DNA from: Thermoactinomyces intermedius
Lineage (GTDB): Bacteria; Bacillota; Bacilli; Thermoactinomycetales; Thermoactinomycetaceae
DNA: 45,328 nucleotides
Strand: one strand, 5' to 3'
Assembly: GCF_016055025.1 (NCBI RefSeq)
Contig: NZ_JAECVW010000014.1
The position numbers were made by a program, and so were the translations under genes. Below the pieces are notes generated by a model. That model made no database searches, had not been told where the DNA came from, and saw only the letters and a list, made by a program, of their open reading frames with translations. Shown in pieces: positions 24,529 through 34,900 of the stretch. Every line of letters begins with the position of its first letter. The stretch's first letter is position 1.

Positions 24529-26202
24529 TTGACAAAAAACCAGCGAGGCAAATTATCCATTTTTGCACTCGGTGGGTTGGATGAAATCGGAAAAAACATG
24601 TATGTGGTGCAGTATGAGAACGACATTGTTGTGATTGATGCGGGCTTGATGTTCCCGGAAGAGGAAATGCTGGGAATCGATATCGTGATACCTGACATCA
24701 CATACTTGGTTGAGAATAAGGATAAAGTACGCGGGATTCTTTTGACGCATGGTCACGAGGACCATATCGGCGGGTTGCCGTATATTTTGCGTCAGCTCAA
24801 TGTTCCCATCTACGCCACGAAATTGACGATGGGACTGGTGGAGCATAAATTGCGTGAGGCTCATCTGTTAAATGACACGAGACGGTACATCATCAACGGT
24901 AAATCGGAAATCAAACTGGGTTCTACACTGAAAGCGACCTTTTTTTATACAAATCACAGTATTCCTGATTCCGTCGGCATTTGTATTCATACACCGGAAG
25001 GAGCCGTTGTTCACACGGGAGATTTTAAATTTGACATGACTCCGGTGAATGGACACGCTGCGGACATCCATAAAATGGCTGAGATTGGAAGAAAAGGGGT
25101 ATTGTGTTTATTATCCGACAGCACCAATGCGGAGCGGAGAGGATTTACCGGATCGGAAAGTTCGGTCGGTGAAGGGATTAACGAAGTTTTCCGTAAAGCA
25201 AAGCAACGGGTGATTGTGGCTACTTTTGCGTCCAATATTCACCGCATCCAGCAAGTGGTGAACGCATGCCATATGTACGGTCGAAAGCTGGCTGTGGTGG
25301 GACGGAGCATGGTCAACGTGGTCAATATTGCATCGGAGCTGGGGTATTTGCATGTGCCCTCTGATTTGATCATTGACCCGGATGAGATCAATCGTTTGCC
25401 TGCCAATCGGGTGGCGGTGATTTCCACAGGAAGCCAGGGGGAATCGATGTCAGCGCTGACACGCATGGCGAACGCATCTCATCGCAAAGTGGAAATTTTA
25501 CCCGGTGATACCGTGATCATTGCCGCCACGCCCATTCCGGGCAACGAAAAATTGATCGGCCGCACCGTCGATCAATTATTCCGGATTGGGGCGGATGTGG
25601 TGTATAGCACGACTTCGCATGTACACGTCTCGGGGCATGGGTCTCAGGAAGACCTGAAGCTCATGCTGAATTTGATGAAACCCAAATACTTTATTCCGAT
25701 TCATGGTGAGTATCGTATGTTGCGTGCTCACGCCCAACTTGCCGAATCTGTAGGAGTAAGCCCGGAAAACATTTTTATCTGTGACAACGGAGATATGGTC
25801 GAAATTTCAGGTGGTCGTGCCCGATACGGGCCCAAGGTTCAAACCGGAAAAGTACTGGTTGACGGTTTGGGTGTTGGTGATGTTGGCAATATTGTATTAA
25901 GAGACCGCAAATTACTATCTCAGGACGGAATTTTGGTCGTGGTGCTGACCTTAAGCAAAGAAAACGGCACCATCGTATCAGGACCGGATATCATTTCGCG
26001 AGGCTTTGTTTATGTTCGGGAATCCGAACAGTTATTGGATGAAGCAAACCGGATTGTGGCATTGACCATGGAAAAATGCATGAGAGAACATGTCAGCGAA
26101 TGGGCTTCGCTCAAAACGAGCATCCGGGATGCATTAAGCAAATTCTTGTTTGAGCGGACCCGTCGTCGTCCGATGATTTTGCCAATTATCATGGAAGTGT
26201 AA
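24529..26202 (+). CDS. rnjB: Ribonuclease J2 (RnjB)
   Basis: Metallo-beta-lactamase/beta-CASP ribonuclease that takes part in mRNA decay and rRNA maturation, usually complexed with RNase J1. The metal-binding motif THGHEDHIGG gives His74, His76, Asp78 and His79; further motifs include VHTGDFKFD, the LLSDSTNAE segment and the beta-CASP region with VISTGSQGESMSALTRMA. HVHVSGHGSQEDLKLML, PKYFIPIHGEYRML and the C-terminal domain follow. The location right after dapA matches B. subtilis rnjB, hence J2 rather than J1; sequence alone cannot separate them by eye. TTG 24529 follows TAGGAGGT. The 557 residues are full length. Confidence 0.9.
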   Translation: MTKNQRGKLSIFALGGLDEIGKNMYVVQYENDIVVIDAGLMFPEEEMLGIDIVIPDITYLVENKDKVRGILLTHGHEDHIGGLPYILRQLNVPIYATKLTMGLVEHKLREAHLLNDTRRYIINGKSEIKLGSTLKATFFYTNHSIPDSVGICIHTPEGAVVHTGDFKFDMTPVNGHAADIHKMAEIGRKGVLCLLSDSTNAERRGFTGSESSVGEGINEVFRKAKQRVIVATFASNIHRIQQVVNACHMYGRKLAVVGRSMVNVVNIASELGYLHVPSDLIIDPDEINRLPANRVAVISTGSQGESMSALTRMANASHRKVEILPGDTVIIAATPIPGNEKLIGRTVDQLFRIGADVVYSTTSHVHVSGHGSQEDLKLMLNLMKPKYFIPIHGEYRMLRAHAQLAESVGVSPENIFICDNGDMVEISGGRARYGPKVQTGKVLVDGLGVGDVGNIVLRDRKLLSQDGILVVVLTLSKENGTIVSGPDIISRGFVYVRESEQLLDEANRIVALTMEKCMREHVSEWASLKTSIRDALSKFLFERTRRRPMILPIIMEV

Positions 26203-26221
26203 CCGGAGCTAAACCGCACAG

Positions 26222-26262
26222 AAAACCGCAGCTTTTGAATTTTCAAGGCTGCGGTTTTTTTA
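26222..26262. terminator. Intrinsic terminator between rnjB and the lysin gene
   Basis: AAAACCGCAGC pairs with GCTGCGGTTTT around an inner TTGAA/TTCAA stem, followed by a T run to the right. A's on the left let it act, less strongly, for the minus-strand lysin gene as well. Confidence 0.87.
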
Positions 26263-26263
26263 T

Positions 26264-26294
26264 ATCCCGGTTTTCCGCAAAAGAAAACCGGGAT
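26264..26294. other. Second perfect hairpin beside the rnjB terminator
   Basis: A 12-bp perfect stem, ATCCCGGTTTTC (26264-26275) with GAAAACCGGGAT (26283-26294), and a seven-base loop. It ends 11 bases before the stop codon of the lysin gene. Neither strand has a T tract right after it, so it may be a decay barrier for the lysin transcript rather than a terminator. Confidence 0.5.
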
Positions 26295-26305
26295 GCTGAA
26301 ACCGT

Positions 26306-27553
26306 TTATTCTTTGAAATGGATAAAATTGTCAATCCGGTCGACCGGAACTTGGCGTGTTCCGTAGCCGTGACGGACGTCCCAGTTATATTCTTCGACCG
26401 TCACCGTTTTCTGGTCGCTGCTCACTTCGGCGACGAAAGCCACGTGGTTGAGGTTTCCTTTGTTCCATTGGGCAATGGTTCCGACTTTCGGGGTGCGGGT
26501 TACTTTGTAACCGATCTGTCTTGCGGTTTCATCCCAATGTCTGCCGTCTCCCCAATGTCCTTTTTTCCCGTTGGGGCCGGTCATGTCATTGGTGAACGGA
26601 ATGCCCAGATTGTTATTGATGCGCCAAGCGACAAAAGAGACGCATTCCCTGTAATAAAAAACCCATGGGTCCACATCGCCGGGATTGTTGTTTTTAAAAG
26701 GGTAATCATCGATCATTTCATGCTTGGGTTCCGGTTCCGGATCGGGATCGGGTTCCGGCTCCGGGGAAGGGGCGGGTTCTTTGTCTGAATTTCCTTTTTT
26801 GAATTGAAAACTGATATTGACAGATCCTGAACCGGAGGCGATCAGTTCAACATGCCAATATTTGTCGTCTTCCGGGGATTGCGGCGGGTTGGGCGGTTCT
26901 TCCGGCGGGGGGTTGTCCGATCCTTTTTTGCTTTTCAGTGCTTCGAGCGATTTTGCTTTATCCATATCCACGTTCCCCATGATTCCCGAAACACTCCCTT
27001 TGTCCGTATACTGCCAGTAGGTAATTTCTTCCCAGCCGCCTGTTGCGGGCAACCGTGGCTCGTCCACTTCCCAATGCGCCAACCATAAGGGCATGTCCTT
27101 CAAACGGTTGTTAAAGCCGTTAAACCGGTTGATATAAGCGGGGAAAGTATATAACAGAACTTGTTCGCCCGTTTCTTTTTTGACATGCTCGGCGAAGGCA
27201 AGCACCCAATCGGCGATTTCGTCCGCTGTCATATCGGTATTTTTTTCTTCCAGGTCGAGAACAGGCATGAGATCCAGTTGGTGTTGTTTCAGTTTTTCAA
27301 CAAAGTTCTGCGCTTCTTTCTCTGCTTTCCCTCTTAACAACTTGGCGTAATGATAAGCACCCGCTTGGATTCCTGCGGCCTGTGCCCCTTTTACGTTGTT
27401 GGAGAATTGCGGGTCGGTGAATGTTTCTCCTTCGGAGGCTTTGATAAAAGCGAATTGAATGTTTTGGGGATCTTCTTTGACCTTCTGTCAATCAATGACC
27501 GATTGATGATGGGAAACATCAATCCCGGTGACACTGCCAAATCGATCAGACAT
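26306..27553 (-). pseudogene. GH25 lysozyme + CHAP lysin with an in-frame TGA at codon 22
   Basis: The intact frame would encode 415 residues from ATG 27553 (AAGGGGTG seven bases upstream). Domains in order: a GH25 muramidase (about 8-195) with GIDVSHHQSVID holding the first catalytic Asp12 and PVLDLEEKN holding the DxE acid; a Pro/Glu linker; a short beta-rich segment; an Asp/Glu/Pro repeat linker; and a C-terminal CHAP amidase/endopeptidase domain with RECVSFVAWR (Cys) and NHVAFVAEV (His). Codon 22 (27490-27488) is TGA where the family has Trp (D-W-Q). Reading resumes in frame on both sides, so one base change would restore it. A TTG at 27340 could start a form lacking the first 71 residues, but with half the lysozyme lost. 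No signal peptide is seen. Confidence 0.85.
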
Positions 27554-27666
27554 GCCATTCACCCCTTAAAGATGATAATCAAAATCCCTCGGTTTCCGGT
27601 TGAAAAGCGGTTTTGGATGATCCAGGTGGTGGAACCTCCCTCCCCCTTTTTCTTATTCCACATTTA

Positions 27667-27675
27667 ATTATACCA
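27667..27675 (-). promoter_or_regulatory. Extended -10 promoter of the lysin gene
   Basis: On the minus strand, TGGTATAAT gives an extended -10 element about 115 bases upstream of the start. The -35 region is poor. The long leader between them has a purine-rich GGGGGAGGGAGG block but no start codon behind it. Confidence 0.45.
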
Positions 27676-27796
27676 AAAATAAAGAAAATTCTATCTATTT
27701 TTGTGTTCATTTGACGCCGGGGGACGGGGATTTTTGTAAGCATTCATTAAAAATTGGTGAATTTATTCAAACGGGTTATGTAAAAGGGGTGAGATT

Positions 27797-27805
27797 TGAT
27801 ATAAT
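27797..27805 (+). promoter_or_regulatory. Extended -10 promoter of the small membrane protein gene
   Basis: TGATATAAT has a perfect -10 (27800-27805) with a TG one base upstream; the -35 (TTATGT at 27776-27781, 18-base spacer) is weak. It gives a leader of about 40 bases. With the lysin promoter it fills the 296-base gap between the divergent genes, in which I see nothing else. Confidence 0.5.
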
Positions 27806-27849
27806 ATCCATCAATTCTTGTGATTGATGTTCGATTGGGAGGGTAAAAA

Positions 27850-28077
27850 TTGCTGCAAGAACCAGATTTGATGAACTCACTCGTCATACCAGTGGCTGTT
27901 GAATTGTTGGTATTCATTATCAAGGCATTGGTGGTGACACTGTTTGCCGGTTTCTTTGTAAAACGATACCTGGCACCATTGGTAAAAAAGGATCAGAAAA
28001 CGGCTGAGCCGCGTGTTCCGGCCGGTGAAAACAAGGAAATTAGTGAAGAAGAAACGAAGGACAAAAAAGAAAACTGA
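27850..28077 (+). CDS. Small single-span membrane protein of unknown function
   Basis: I do not recognise this 75-residue protein. Residues 10-36 (LVIPVAVELLVFIIKALVV and the following stretch) form one transmembrane helix with a Lys inside it, followed by KRYLAPLVKK and a very hydrophilic tail rich in Glu, Lys and Asp. The orientation by the positive-inside rule puts the C-terminal tail in the cytoplasm. TTG 27850 follows GGGAGGGT; an ATG at position 8 is a weaker option. It has its own extended -10 promoter and terminator, which supports a real gene. Confidence 0.65.
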   Translation: MLQEPDLMNSLVIPVAVELLVFIIKALVVTLFAGFFVKRYLAPLVKKDQKTAEPRVPAGENKEISEEETKDKKEN

Positions 28078-28091
28078 TCCACAGAGTGAAT

Positions 28092-28129
28092 AAAAAACCG
28101 TATCCTGTTCAAGGATAACGGTTTTTTTA
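28092..28129 (+). terminator. Intrinsic terminator after the small membrane protein
   Basis: AACCGT and ATCCT pair with AGGAT and ACGGTT around loop GTTCA, with a single-A bulge, then TTTTTTTATTTT. Confidence 0.85.
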
Positions 28130-28159
28130 TTTTGCGCGGATAAGAAAACGGCTTTTTGG

Positions 28160-28483
28160 TTATGAACCGGCGGATGTCACTTTCAAGCCGACGATTCCGG
28201 TCAGAATCAAGAACAAAAAAAATAAACGGATCCAGTCATGAGGTTCATCAAACAAAAAGATCCCCATCACCGCCGTGCCCAAAGCGCCGATCCCTGTCCA
28301 GACCGCATAGGCGGTGCCAATGGGCAGTGCTTTGAGGGCCAGGGACAAAAAATAAAAACTGAAGATCATTCCCGCGATGGTGACAAGGGATGGAAACCAC
28401 CGGGTGAATCCTTGAGCGTATTTGAGTCCGATTGCCCATACCACTTCAAAGATTCCGGCAATGATCAAATAAGCCCATGCCAT
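28160..28483 (-). CDS. Gdx/SugE-type small multidrug-resistance transporter (likely guanidinium exporter)
   Basis: A four-helix membrane protein that works as an antiparallel dimer and exports small cations in exchange for protons. The 107 residues start MAWAYLIIAGIFEVVWAIGLK, with the essential Glu13 of the SMR family, and contain GTAYAVWTGIGALGTAVMG, the signature of the Gdx (SugE) subtype rather than the EmrE subtype. Gdx proteins export guanidinium. ATG 28483 was chosen because GGGAGGAGG lies just upstream; an upstream TTG frame would add a non-family tail. The leader is about 45 bases and has an inverted repeat CCGTT-AA-AACGG directly before the ribosome-binding site, but no guanidine riboswitch. 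Confidence 0.9.
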   Translation of the reverse strand: MAWAYLIIAGIFEVVWAIGLKYAQGFTRWFPSLVTIAGMIFSFYFLSLALKALPIGTAYAVWTGIGALGTAVMGIFLFDEPHDWIRLFFLFLILTGIVGLKVTSAGS

Positions 28484-28532
28484 GGAATCTCCTCCTCCCG
28501 TTAAAACGGAATGGCTGGATTCATACTCATTT

Positions 28533-28560
28533 AGTATAACAATTTTCAAATCAAAAGCAA
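28533..28560 (-). promoter_or_regulatory. Sigma-A promoter of the Gdx gene
   Basis: On the minus strand, TTGCTT (28555-28560), a 16-base spacer and TATACT (28533-28538). It lies about 50 bases ahead of the start codon. Confidence 0.65.
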
Positions 28561-28809
28561 TCTCTTTCGATATCCGGAGTCCAATGAGAAATTTGTATGA
28601 ATCAGGAAGGAGAATTCAAAACGATGGAAAAGAATTAGTATGATATTTCATAATTCCCAAATGCTGTATATTCCAAAAACAAAAGCATATCATTTTTTTA
28701 AAGAATACATACCCCGGGATGATATCCAAAATACCTGCATCTTATTCCGAAAATCATTTTTTGATAATATAATTTTTATATTTTATTTTGTAATTTCATG
28801 ATTGTCTCA
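28561..28809. other. AT-rich intergenic region upstream of the NRPS promoter
   Basis: This stretch of about 250 bases has no supported gene. It is strikingly AT-rich, with long A/T runs near 28690-28800, unlike the coding DNA around it. An imperfect hairpin, GAAT-(TAG)-TATGA/TCATA-ATTC, lies at 28632-28656. A 13-codon frame near 28597 has no convincing ribosome-binding site. The region separates the exporter from the NRPS operon and may hold upstream activator sites. Confidence 0.55.
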
Positions 28810-28838
28810 TTGACAAGAGGTGGATTTTCGGATAAAAT
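28810..28838 (+). promoter_or_regulatory. Sigma-A promoter of the NRPS operon
   Basis: A perfect TTGACA (28810-28815), a 17-base spacer and TAAAAT (28833-28838). It gives a leader of about 55 bases before the first NRPS start codon, which is preceded by GGAGGT. It is the best -35 in the window. Confidence 0.82.
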
Positions 28839-28901
28839 GAGTTTTGCCTTTTTAAAATAATTGAAATAGATTATAAGTTTTATATAAATTGGAGGTTAAT
28901 C

Positions 28902-31900
28902 ATGACAAAGGCAAATGTTAAGGAACGATGGAGTGAGCACAGGAAGTATTATGATGAATGGTTAAGCAGCTATGACGGGGGCGTGTTCATTCCCGCCAGG
29001 AAAACATGGGCCGGCAAAGAAAACACGAAGGACACGGTGGAAACAACGGAGCATTATGAAATCAGACTGAGCCGGTCCGTCACGGAAAGCTTCTATGCGT
29101 TATCCAGAAGGTATCAAGGGGCTTTGTCTTCGTTGATTCAAGGGGTATGGGGCAGTTTGTTGTTGAGATACAGCGGAGAGAAAGAAGTTTTGTTTGCATT
29201 TGCCGACCATTCCGGGGAGAAGGTTTCCGCTTGCGATCCGGAAATTCGATTGCTCCGTGTCAAAGACGATTTTCAAACCTTTCACCAGCTCTTTCAACAT
29301 TTGTCTGAAACGAATGTCCATTCTGATTTGTATTTATTTCCGCTTTCCAAGTTTCAGGAAGCGACGGGGATGGAAGAAAAAGCCTTGGACCATCTGGTGA
29401 TGGTCGCTGAACGTTCTTATTCCAAGCACGATTTTGAATACCAAAAATGGATCCAGAAATATAAAAGCCACGTTCATGAAATCAAAAAGCATTCGCCCCG
29501 GCTCGGATTGATTGTCACCTTTATTCCCGCCAAATATCTGACCATCCGGATTTCATATGATCCGATCCGGTATGACGGCGGGTTGGTTCAAGCGACCGGT
29601 CATCACCTGAAACAAATCATTGAAAGTGTCATCAGCCAGCCCCGTTTGGAAATTTCCAAGCTGCAAATCGTGACGGCACAAGAAAAGAAATTGTTGAAAA
29701 AGTTTAACGAAACGACCCGGGCTTATCCGGACGGGCAAACGGTGCACCGGTTGATTGAGCAAAGGGCTGTGAAGTCGCCGGACCGGACCGCCGTTGAATT
29801 CAAAGGGGTCAGCCTGACTTATCAGGAGTTGAACCGGCGTGCGGATCTGCTGGCGATGGCATTAAGGGATCACGGGATTGAAAAAGGGGATATTGTGGCC
29901 ATCATGGTCCCGCCTTCTTTGGAAATGATCGTGGGAGTTTTGGGAATTTTGAAAACCGGAGCCGCTTATTTGCCGGTGGATCCCAATTATCCCCCGGAGC
30001 GGGTTTCGTTTATGTTGAGCGACAGCCATGCCAAAATGTTGCTGTCTTTGAAAACGGCGTCCCGCGATTGGGCGGCGGATATCCCGGTGTTTGATTTGTC
30101 GGGAATGGATTGGAGTGTAACCAGGGAAGTGCGCCCCTTGCCGTCGACGGTCCGGCCCGATGATCTGGCTTATGTGATTTATACATCGGGTTCCACGGGA
30201 AAACCCAAAGGCGTGATGATCGAACATTCTTCTTTGGTCAACCTGGTTTATTGGCATAATCAACAATTTCACATCACCGAAAAAGACCGGTGCACCAAAT
30301 ATGCCGGTTTTGGCTTTGATGCTTCCGTGTGGGAAATTTTCCCGCCGTTGGTGGCCGGGGCGACGCTGTATGTCATTGAGGAGGAATTGCGTTACGACAT
30401 CCGGCAGCTCAATGATTTTATGCAGGAAAAAGGCGTGACGGTAAGTTTTCTGCCGACGCAGGTGGCGGAACAGTTTATGGAGCTTGATAACCATTGCTTA
30501 AAAACCCTGCTGGTCGGTGGAGACCGGCTGCAAAAAGTGGTTCCGCAAACGTATCAAATCGTGAATAACTACGGGCCGACGGAAAACACCGTCGTCACCA
30601 CCAGCGGGACCGTCCGTCCCGGTGAGCCGGTCATGATCGGAAAACCCATTGCCAACCACCGTGTTTATGTCTTGGATCAAAACCACGAGTTGCAACCGGT
30701 TGGCGTTCCCGGGGAGTTGTGCATCAGCGGGGCCGGTTTGGCACGCGGTTATTTGAACCGGGACGACCTGACACGGGAAAAGTTTGTCCCCAATCCCCAT
30801 GAACCCGGTGAAATCATGTACAAAACCGGTGATTTGGTCCGTTGGCTTCCGGACGGAAGGCTTGAGTTTTTGGGGCGGTTGGATGACCAGGTGAAGATCC
30901 GTGGATTCAGGATTGAGCTGGGGGAAATCGCACAACGCCTCATGGAATATCCATTGATTCAAGATGCATTGGTTCTGGTGCAAAAGGATGAATACGGCGA
31001 AAACCGGCTGATCGGCTATTTCACGGCCTGGGAAGGATGGGAGGAAGAAGACATCCGCAAACACTTGGCGCAGGAATTGCCCGACTTCATGATTCCATCC
31101 CATCTGATTCATTTGGAAGCTTTTCCGCTGACCCCCAACGGAAAAGTGGATAAAACAGCCTTGCCGGTGCCGGAAACGGAGGCCGCCGCCACCCGGGAAA
31201 CGGTGAAAACCACCGATGAGACCGAACAAACGCTGATCCGGCTTTGGAGAGAAATTTTGCATGTGGAGCCCGGAACCGGGGACCATTTCTTCCGTTTGGG
31301 AGGGGATTCCCTCAAGTTAATGCGGCTGGTGTCAAGGATCCGGGAAGCGTTTCAGATTCAGCTTTCGATTCAGGCTTTGTTTGAAAATCCGGTTTTACAA
31401 GATATGGCCGTTCAAATCCGGAAAGCGGAAGGGAGAATCCCGGATGAATGGGAGGGGGCAGAGGAAAAAGAGTATTATCCGGTGTCTTCCGTCCAAAAAC
31501 GCTTGTATGCAGTGGAGCAGATGGAAAACATCGGCACCACTTACCATACGCCGGTGCTGTTGGAATGGAAGGGAGAGGTTGACACAAAGCGGTTAAAATC
31601 GGCGGTGGAACAATTGGTTCAGCGGCATGAGGCATTGCGGACTTCTTTTCACTGGGTTGATGAAGAACTGGTGCAGAAAGTACATGCCGAAGCAGAGATT
31701 GCGTGGGAGATGTTCCATGCGGATTCGGAGGAAGAAGCCAAACGGATTGCCGCAGATTTTATCAGGCCGTTCGATTTGGAACAAGCTCCTTTGCTTCGTG
31801 CTGCCCTGATTCATGCCAAAGAGAGCTGTTACCTGTTGTTGGATATGCACCACATCGTTTCGGACGGAATTTCTGTGGAAGAAATCTTGTACCGTGAACT

Positions 31901-34900
31901 GGGAGCGCTGTATCAAGGACAGGAGCTTCCGCCGCTTTCCAAACAATACAAGGATTATGCCCTGTGGCAACAACAATGGCTCCGTTCGGAAGAGTGCCTT
32001 CGCCGCAAAGAGTATTGGCTCAAGCAACTGGAAGGAGAGATTCCGGTTCTTGAGTTGCCGGCCGATTATCCGAGGCCCCCGGTTCAGGAGTTTGCCGGAG
32101 ATAAAGTTTCTTTTGAAGTGAAACCGGAATTGGTGGAACGCCTGAAGCAAATCGGGCAAAGAGAAAATGCCACCTTGTTCATGATGCTGTTTTCGGCATA
32201 CAAGGTGCTCATTTCCAAACTGTCGGGACAAGATGATATCATTGTCGGAATCCCGGTGGCGGGACGGGCCAAATCCTGGATGGAACCGGTTTTCGGAATG
32301 TTTGTCAATACCTTGCCGCTTCGTTCACAGCCCAAAAAGGAACTTTCTTTTGTCGGTTACCTGCAACAAGTCAGAACCCGGGTGCTGGGAGCTTATGAAA
32401 ACGGCGATTATCCGTTGGAAGAAATCGTCGGGTCATTGCAATTGGAGCGGGACCGGAGCCGCAATCCGCTCTTTGACACCGCGTTTGTTTTGCAAAACAT
32501 GGAGGAAGTCGCCATCCGGATTCCCGGGGTGGACGTGAAAAGTGTGCCGTTAACCTGGAAACAATCGATGTTTGACATGACTTGGGAAGCGAAGGAAGAA
32601 GCTGACACCGTCCGCTTTCATGTGGAGTATTGCACGCGTCTTTTTGAACCGGAAACGATTCAACGATATATCCGGTCCTTTTTATACATTTTGGAACAAA
32701 TCGCCATGGATCCGGGCCAGCGCCTGGCTGACGTGGAATTGCTCCCGCCGGAAGACCGCCGTCAGCTTGTCGTCGGATTCAATCAGACGGATGCGCCTTA
32801 TCCGAAAACGAAGACCATTCAACAGCTGTTCGAGGAGCAAGTGTTGAAAACGCCGGATCGGACGGCGGTCAAAATGGGCGATCAAGTGCTGACTTATCAA
32901 GAGTTGAATGCCCAAGCCAACCGGATGGCCCGTTGGTTGCGGAAACAAGGGGTCACCAGGGGAAGTGTCGTCGGTTTGATGGTAAACCGTTCCCCCTTGA
33001 TGATTGTCAGTCTGTTGGCAATTGTAAAGGCGGGAGGAACTTACTTGCCGATTGATCCCGAATATCCGGATGAGCGGATCCGGTTTATGCTGGAAGACAG
33101 TCAGGCATCCATGTTGTTGGTGGAACCCGGGATTTCCGCGCCGGTTTCTTATCAAGGGCTGGTGGCCGGATTGTCTCCGGAAGTTTGGGAAGATGAGGAA
33201 CCCGGAAATTTGCCGAATATCAATGCCCCGGAAGACGTCTTGTACATCATCTACACTTCCGGTTCCACGGGTACGCCCAAAGGCATCGAAACCATGCACT
33301 ATAATGTGATCCGGACCATGTTTAATAACGGATATATCGAAATGGATCCTTCGGATCGCGTGTTGCAACTGTCCAATTATGCTTTTGACGGATCGACCTT
33401 TGACATTTACATTTCGTTATTGCACGGAGCGCAACTCACCTTGGTCTCCAAAGAGGCATTATTGGATTTGAACCAATTATCCAGGCTGATCCGGGAAGAA
33501 CAAATCACGGTCACCTTTATCACGACGGCGTTGTTTAACACCCTGGTCGACTTGGATTTGGAATGTTTGCAAAACGTCCGGAAAATTTTGTTTGGCGGGG
33601 AAAAAGTCTCCTTTTCCCATGTGAAAAGAGCGGTGGAGTTTTTGGGCGAGGATCGGATCGTTCATGTGTACGGACCGACGGAAACCACCGTGTTCGCCAC
33701 TTATTGCCCGGTTGGCTTCAAGCATATCGGGCGCGGAATCATTCCGATCGGGAAACCTCTCCATAACACCCGGCTTTATGTGTTGAATTCCGAAAACCAA
33801 TTGCAGCCGGTCGGGGTGCCCGGCGAACTGTGCATCAGCGGAGACGGGGTGGCCAAAGGATATCTGAACCGTCCGGAATTGATGGAAGAGCGGTTTGTAC
33901 GGGAGCCTTTCGCCCCGCACGGGCGCATGTACAAAACCGGCGATTTGGTGCGTTGGTTGCCTGACGGCACGATTGAGTATTTGGACCGGATGGATGATCA
34001 GGTCAAAATCCGGGGACATCGCATTGAATTGGGCGAGATCCAACGGAAGCTGCTGGAGGAAGAAACGGTCCGGGAAGCCTTTGTGATGATGGACCGGGAT
34101 GAAAAAGGACAGTCTTACTTATGCGCTTATTGCGTGGCCGAAGGGGAAATCGATGTTGCTCAATTGCGGCAAAACTTGCTGAAAAAACTGCCGGATTACA
34201 TGGTGCCCGGATATTTTGTCCCGATGGATTCGCTGCCGTTAAACGCCAATGGGAAAGTTGACAAACGCGCTTTGCCAAAACCGGATTTGCGCAAAGCGGT
34301 TTCGTCCGGATATGTGGAGCCCACGACGGAAACCGAAGCTTTGCTCGCGGAAGTCTGGAAGGAAGTTTTGGGGGCTGAACGGGTCGGAATTCATGACAAC
34401 TTCTTTGAACTGGGCGGCGATTCGATCAAAGCGATCCGGATTGCGGCCCGGCTGAACCAGCAGCAAATGAAACTGGAAACCAAGCAGTTATTCCGGCATC
34501 CCACGATCGCGGAACTCGCTCCGTATATCCGGCAAGGGGTCTCCCGGATGGAAGAGGAAGAGGAAATGGTTTCCGGCGACGTCCGGTTGACCCCGATTCA
34601 AAAATGGTTCTTCTCCCTACAATCCGGGGAGCCGCATCACTTTAACCAAGCCATGATGCTTTTCTCCGGTGAAGGATGGAACCCGGCATGGGTCGGCGAG
34701 GCATTCCGGGCATTGGTCCGGCATCATGATGCGCTCCGTATGACGTATGATTTCACAAACGGTGAAGTCAAACAGACGAACCGACCTTTGGGACATCATG
34801 CGTTTACCTTGGATGTATTCGATTTGACCGGATCGGAGCCGGCCGACATCGAAGCTTATGCGAACCAATTGCAAAAAGGAATCGATCTTGCAAACGGCCC

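Noticed and set aside
27600..27660. T-box-like GGTGG block upstream of the lysin gene
   Set aside because: It lacks the conserved T-box core and specifier stem, and the match is short and on a purine-rich background.
28484..28560. Guanidine riboswitch before the Gdx gene
   Set aside because: The transcript leader from the predicted promoter is too short, and no paired ACGR loops or ykkC-like core are visible.
28597..28638. Short frame of 13 codons in the AT-rich gap, as a leader peptide
   Set aside because: There is no adequate ribosome-binding site, and a promoter lies downstream of it.
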